From: Palsa-504 sp963753195
Lineage (GTDB): Bacteria; Actinomycetota; Actinomycetes; Streptosporangiales; Streptosporangiaceae
Assembly: GCA_963753195.1 (NCBI GenBank)
Contig: CAVWBH010000008.1
Span: 51,198-115,197 of the forward strand
Length of the DNA stretch: 64,000 bases
Direction: 5' to 3'
Shown here: positions 60,347 through 64,000 of the stretch, piece by piece
Position numbering within the stretch: position 1 is the stretch's first letter
Layout: each line of letters begins with the position of its first letter
Made by a program: the position numbers and the translations under genes
Notes under the pieces: generated by a model
Databases searched by the model: none
The model's input: the letters and a program-made list of their open reading frames with translations, nothing else
What the model was told of the DNA's origin: nothing

Positions 60347-60954
60347 GACCGGCCCGCCTCCACGAGCCCGCAGATGACCTGGGCTATCTCGTCGAGCGGC
60401 AGGATGAAGTCGACCGCGCCAGCGGCGATGGCGGCCTCGGGCATGCTCTTGAATTCGGCGAGCTCCGGGTCCTCCGCGATCACCGTGCCTCCCCTTGACT
60501 TGACGGCCGAGGCGCCCATCGCTCCGTCGTTGCCGGTCCCGGTCAGCACGCAGGCGATGGCTCGCGGCCCGTAGGATCCGGCCACCGACTCGAAGAGCAG
60601 GTCGGCGGAGGGACGCACGAAGTGGACGAGCTCGCTGCTGGACAACGTCAGCACCCCGTCCGCCCCGATCAGGAGGTGATGGTTCGGCGGGGCGATGTAG
60701 ATCGTCCCGGGCTCGGCTTCCTCGCCCTCCTGCGCAAGCTTGACCGGCATCTTCGTGCGGCGCCCGAGCACGTCGGCGATGACGGTCGTGTGCCGCGGGT
60801 CGAGGTGCTGGACGACCACTACGGGAACCGGGAATCCGTCCGGCAGGCCGCCGAGGACACGGGTGAGCGCGGTAATGCCCCCGGCGGATGAGGCGATCGC
60901 CACGATGCCGAACGGCTCGGCCGGATCGACCCGGCCCGAGTCGCGGTCGCTCAT
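60343..60954 (-). CDS. CheB-type methylesterase without receiver domain
   Basis: A 203-residue protein consisting of the CheB catalytic domain only. Ser23 in SSAGG, His50 in VQHLDP and Asp143 in GTGNDGAMG form the catalytic triad, so it should hydrolyse methyl-glutamate or deamidate glutamine. The N-terminal response-regulator domain of chemotaxis CheB is missing, so control must be different. The ATG at 60954 is the likely start. Translation is coupled to the CheR-PAS gene. Confidence 0.9.
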   Translation of the reverse strand: MSDRDSGRVDPAEPFGIVAIASSAGGITALTRVLGGLPDGFPVPVVVVQHLDPRHTTVIADVLGRRTKMPVKLAQEGEEAEPGTIYIAPPNHHLLIGADGVLTLSSSELVHFVRPSADLLFESVAGSYGPRAIACVLTGTGNDGAMGASAVKSRGGTVIAEDPELAEFKSMPEAAIAAGAVDFILPLDEIAQVICGLVEAGRS

Positions 60955-61040
60955 CTCAGCGCCACCATCGGCGGGCGTGCAGGCACACCGCAAGCCTAGC
61001 GTCCGTACGCCTCCCCGGCACGCCGCCGCCCGATGATCCC

Positions 61041-61103
61041 CTAACCGAGCGTGATCCGTGTGGCTGGCTGGAGGCCGACCTGCCAGTCAACCTGGTAGCT
61101 CAC
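61041..61103 (-). pseudogene. RelE/ParE-like toxin remnant
   Basis: GTG at 61103 overlaps the antitoxin stop. It encodes VSYQVDWQVGLQPATRITLG, whose first seven residues resemble the usual start of RelE/ParE toxins, then stops at 61041. Only 20 of about 85 residues are present. Confidence 0.4.
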
Positions 61104-61282
61104 CGGGAAGACATGCCCAGGCGGCGACCCGCTTCCTCATGGGAGACATAGCGGATCGTCCCAGCGTCACGGCGGGCAAGGTACTCGGTCCGGGCCGCGT
61201 CGAACTCCTCGTTGACCCGCTGCTCTTCGGCTGCCTGGCACAGTTGCTGGTACTCCGCGATCGGCACCACCACTGCTACCAC
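61100..61282 (-). CDS. Phd/YefM-like antitoxin, N-terminally degenerate
   Basis: A 60-residue frame: VAVVVPIAEYQQLCQAAEEQ is the end of the Phd/YefM dimer and DNA-binding fold, and the rest is a charged toxin-binding tail ending RRLGMSSR. The preceding sequence continues the family in the same frame (DVIHHGGAVVA), but then meets a TGA. A further stretch, MTFMSELPASDTT, lies in another frame, so the N-terminus has a frameshift. Whether it is translated from an internal GTG is unknown. It is followed by a toxin remnant. Confidence 0.5.
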   Translation of the reverse strand: MVAVVVPIAEYQQLCQAAEEQRVNEEFDAARTEYLARRDAGTIRYVSHEEAGRRLGMSSR

Positions 61283-61687
61283 CGCGCCCCCATGATGAAT
61301 AACGTCGTGGTGTCACTGGCGGGCAGTTCGCTCATGAAGGTCATGGTAACGACACGGACGGACAGCCGGGCGCCGCAACACGGCGGACCTGACGGGCAAA
61401 CAGGGATGGACTATAGCCGGGAGGGTCGGCCGCCCTGATCCCGGACGCTGGTACCACGGATCGTTCGGCAAAAGAATTTGAATTATCTGAACGATCCGTG
61501 GTTTCACGGCCCACATCCGTGCCCCTGGCGATGGGGCCCAGCCTCCGCGGCGCGGCCCGTCGCGCGCCGGGCCTGGCCGGGCGCACACCAGGGAACCGCC
61601 CCGGGTGTTCACGGGTGCGGCGAACCGCTACCGTCCGGGACAGTGGTGTCAGCCGGAGCCTGCCACCGATCGAGGAGAATCAATCTC
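61283..61687. other. Intergenic region with degenerate antitoxin leader and an inverted repeat
   Basis: The left part carries the frameshifted antitoxin N-terminus. The middle carries the inverted repeat at 61453-61502. The rest (61503-61670) shows only low-complexity frames and ends in GAGGAGAATC, the ribosome site of the VOC gene. Confidence 0.45.
61453..61502. repeat. Perfect 14-bp inverted repeat with AT-rich spacer
   Basis: ACCACGGATCGTTC (61453-61466) and its exact complement (61489-61502) flank a 22-base spacer rich in A and T (AAAAGAATTTGAATTATCT). It may be a terminator-like structure or a binding site; it lies in no gene. Confidence 0.75.
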
Positions 61688-62167
61688 ATGACCCAGCCTG
61701 CGCCCCGCATCGACTTCGCCAACCTCCCCTCACCCGAGGAGGGGATTCTGGTGACGTTGTTCATCGCCGTCCGCAAGGTCGCGCGGTCCCGGGACTTCTA
61801 CTCGCGTGTCCTAGGCGGCACCGTCGTCCTGGACGAGAACCCGTGCATCGTCAAGCTGTCCAATTCGTGGATCATCATGAACCCCGGCGGCCCGCCCACT
61901 CCCGACAAGCCGGGCATCTCGGTGGTCGACTACCAGCCTGGCGACACCACCTCGATCTTCCTGAACCTGCGGGTCGCCGACATCCAGGCCTGCTACCAGG
62001 AGTGGAAGGCCAAGGGGGCAGAGTTCGTCACGCCGCCGATCGACCGCGGCGCGGAGACCCGCTGCTACCTGCGGGACCCGGACGGATACCTCATCGAGGT
62101 GGGCCAGTCCACCGGACTGCTGCACGGCCAGCTGGCCGCCAAGCGCCCGGAGGATCTCCCGGGCTGA
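61688..62167 (+). CDS. VOC (glyoxalase-like) family protein
   Basis: A 159-residue protein. VTLFIAVRKVARSRDFYSRVLGG opens a VOC module, and CYLRDPDGYLIEVGQSTG closes the second one with the typical Glu metal ligand. The family includes glyoxalase I, extradiol dioxygenases and resistance proteins; the substrate is unknown. The ATG at 61688 has GGAGA about ten bases before it. A longer frame from 61478 covers the inverted repeat and is unlikely. Confidence 0.82.
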   Translation: MTQPAPRIDFANLPSPEEGILVTLFIAVRKVARSRDFYSRVLGGTVVLDENPCIVKLSNSWIIMNPGGPPTPDKPGISVVDYQPGDTTSIFLNLRVADIQACYQEWKAKGAEFVTPPIDRGAETRCYLRDPDGYLIEVGQSTGLLHGQLAAKRPEDLPG

Positions 62168-62301
62168 GCGTGCTCAGTCCGTTCGTGAGGTCCTCCGGGT
62201 ATCCGGGCCGCGGGTCAGCAAGACGAGCAAACCGCCCGGACCGGGCCGCGCCGAGCGGATACGCCGCCTGACGCGAAGACGTGCCGGCGAAGATGAGAGC
62301 C

Positions 62302-63644
62302 ATGGATCTGCGTGAGCGTGTTGGGAGCCTGATGGGCCAGGCGCAGCGCGAACTGGCGGAGCTCGTCGCCATCCGGTCGGTGGCTGATTCCCGTCAGTTT
62401 CCGCCGGAGGAATGTGTCCGCGCGGCGCGGTGGGTACGGGACGCCTTCGCCGGCCCGGCTTCTCCGACACCCGGCTTGCGGAGATGGCGGATGGGAGCCA
62501 CGCCGTGCTCGGGACCCGGCCGTGCCGAGACCCGAACGCGGCAACCGTGCTGCTGTATGCCCACTACGACGTCCAGCCGCCGCTGAATGATGCCGAATGG
62601 CGGACGCCGCCTTTCGAGATGACCGAGGTAGGCGGGCGCTGGTTTGGCCGTGGCACCGCCGACTGCAAGGGCAACATCCTGATGCACCTGACCGCACTGC
62701 GGGCCCTCGGCGATGAGCTGCCGGTCAATCTGAAGCTGGTCGTGGAGGGATCCGAGGAGACCACCGGAGCCCTGGAGGGCTTCGTGGCCGGGCATGCCGA
62801 TCTGTTTCGTGCCGATGCGATCCTGGTCTGCGACGCCGGGAACGCGGCCGTGGGCTACCCGGCCGTCACGGTGAGCCTGCGCGGGGTGGCTAACGTCGTT
62901 GTCCAGGTAGAAGCACTCGCGTCGGAGCTTCACTCAGGGTCGTTCGGAGGCGCGGCTCCCGACGCCCTGGCGGCGCTGGTCCACATGCTGGCGACACTGA
63001 GGGACTCCCGCGGGAACACCACAGTCCGCGGGCTGGACAACACCCAGGTATGGCCGGGCGCGCCCTACCCGCCCGAAGTATTCAGGGCCGACGCCGGGGT
63101 GCTCGATGGTGTGTCGCTGCTCGGCACGGGAGCGGTGTCCGACCTGGTCTGGTCGCGCCCGGCGGTCACGATTCTCGGCATCGACTGCCCGCCGGTGCTG
63201 GGGTCGGCCGCCGCGATAATACCGCGGGCGAGCGCCCGCCTGAACCTCCGCGTCCCACCCGGGACACAGTGCAATGACGCAGCTGAGGCGCTCCTGCGCC
63301 ACCTCCACGCCGTTGCCCCCTGGGGAGTCCACGTGACGGCTGAAATCGAAGCCTCCGGGTCCCCTTTCCAGGCCACGACCGGCGGGCCCGCGTACCAGGC
63401 TATCGCGGCGGCTATGCGCGAGGCCTACGGCCGGCCGATGGCGATGCTGGGGGAAGGCGGCTCGATCCCGCTGTGCAACGTGTTCGCCGACAACTATCCC
63501 GACGCCGAGCTCATCTTGCTGGGTGTCGAGGAACCGCTGGCCCGCATACACGCCCCCAACGAGAGCGTGGATCCCGCTGAGATAGCGGCGATGGCCCTGA
63601 CCGAGGCGCTGTTCCTGCAACGCTACCAGGACTTTCGCGGCTGA
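62302..63644 (+). pseudogene. M20-family dipeptidase/deacylase, single frameshift
   Basis: The first 50 codons (LAELVAIRSVADSRQFPPEE, RAARWVRDAFAG) continue in another frame after about 62455 (GFSDTRLAEMADGSHAVLGT), so one base is gained or lost. The rest is a well-preserved M20 metallopeptidase: YAHYDVQPP holds the first zinc His, FGRGTADCKGN the bridging Asp, and EGSEETTG the catalytic Glu pair; the dimerisation domain and the C-terminal IHAPNESVDP follow. It would hydrolyse a dipeptide or N-acyl amino acid. The single indel could also be a sequencing error, in which case the gene is functional. Confidence 0.8.
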
Positions 63645-63692
63645 TCCCGGTGGCCGCGGACGTCCGGAACTGGGATTTTCAGTTAGGTCTGA

Positions 63693-63998
63693 TTAATCCT
63701 CGCGGGTCCAGTGCGGACGGCGGAACAGGCGGCCAAGGCGGTCGTGCAGGCTGGGGCCGGTGTCCTGCAGCGCATCGACGCGGTATACCGGAGCCCCCTC
63801 AGGTGGCGGCAACTGGGCCGCCTGCGCGTCATCCAGGCTGGACCAGATGCAGCTACGGGTGATCCGCTGCACGTTATCGGCATCGATGAAGCGCAGGCCA
63901 GCTTCGGTGGCGATCACGATCCCGTCGAATACATCGACTTCGGGTACTTCCAGCACATCTTCAAGGGTGCCAATTTGCGTGCCCGCGCTGCTCACCAC
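63693..63998 (-). CDS. PRC-barrel-like protein (may begin beyond window)
   Basis: A frame of 101 codons reaching the window edge. GTQIGTLEDVLEVPEVDVFDGIVI and LRFIDADNVQRIT resemble a PRC-barrel domain with a strand order typical of small actinomycete members. The GTG near the edge may be the start, but the gene could begin further out. Function unknown. Confidence 0.5.
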   Translation of the reverse strand: MVSSAGTQIGTLEDVLEVPEVDVFDGIVIATEAGLRFIDADNVQRITRSCIWSSLDDAQAAQLPPPEGAPVYRVDALQDTGPSLHDRLGRLFRRPHWTRED

Positions 63999-64000
63999 GG

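Overview
The window is chromosomal DNA of a high-GC actinomycete. GTG starts are frequent, GGAGG ribosome sites are strong, and the families are typical of the phylum: DUF1707, GAF-ANTAR, LytR-CpsA-Psr and actinobacterial FadE-type acyl-CoA dehydrogenases. I cannot assign a genus. No rRNA, tRNA, CRISPR array or intact transposase was seen.

Layout. (1) 1-13.5 kb: catabolism and redox genes. A cut-off Gfo/Idh/MocA oxidoreductase is followed by a CoA-binding protein, a SnoaL-like protein, a zinc alcohol dehydrogenase, a secreted seven-bladed YVTN propeller, a DUF1707 membrane protein and a small phosphatase. A lipid/acyl-CoA module follows: an SDR, three acyl-CoA dehydrogenases, a TetR regulator, a carboxymuconolactone-decarboxylase-like protein and an MFS exporter. 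Four copies of one 17-bp palindrome mark the promoters of this module. (2) 13.7-18.8 kb: a self-inhibited Fic protein, a ribbon-helix-helix/Clp-N fusion with a perfect 29-bp palindrome at its promoter, a small ribbon-helix-helix gene heading a VOC-methyltransferase operon, and an enolase. (3) 19-53.6 kb: a large Wzx/Wzy-type exopolysaccharide locus. It encodes an LCP ligase-like protein, a FlaA1-like dehydratase (frameshifted), a tyrosine phosphatase and Wzc-like kinase pair, a UDP-sulfoquinovose-synthase-like/aminotransferase fusion, a priming sugar transferase, six glycosyltransferases, flippase, polymerase, asparagine-synthase-like amidotransferase, heparinase II/III protein, two unusual oxidoreductases, methyltransferases and a GDP-mannose 4,6-dehydratase. 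(4) 54-64 kb: a lipoprotein, PPK2 kinase, coiled-coil protein, two divergent GAF-ANTAR proteins, a CheR-PAS/CheB pair, a degenerate toxin-antitoxin pair, a VOC protein, a frameshifted M20 peptidase and a PRC-barrel-like protein cut by the window edge.

The most unusual aspect is how heavily the polysaccharide locus has been rearranged. Two about 760-bp direct repeats, carrying an intact and a broken copy of the same lipoprotein gene, lie 33 kb apart and bracket most of it. Inside are at least eight gene scraps. They include a decayed oxidoreductase-methyltransferase-glycosyltransferase block related to the intact genes at 43-48 kb, N- and C-terminal pieces of a nucleotide-sugar dehydrogenase on opposite strands, a polymerase scrap, a methyltransferase scrap, and the first codons of a lost glycosyltransferase in front of gmd. 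This looks like a modular locus that has exchanged parts by recombination.

The likely working order is as follows. Sugar-nucleotide enzymes make the precursors; the priming transferase loads the first sugar-phosphate on the lipid carrier; glycosyltransferases, amidotransferase and methyltransferases finish the repeat unit. Wzx flips it and Wzy polymerises it under control of the kinase/phosphatase pair. The LCP protein or heparinase-like protein then attaches or trims the polymer. This is inferred from families and order, not shown directly.
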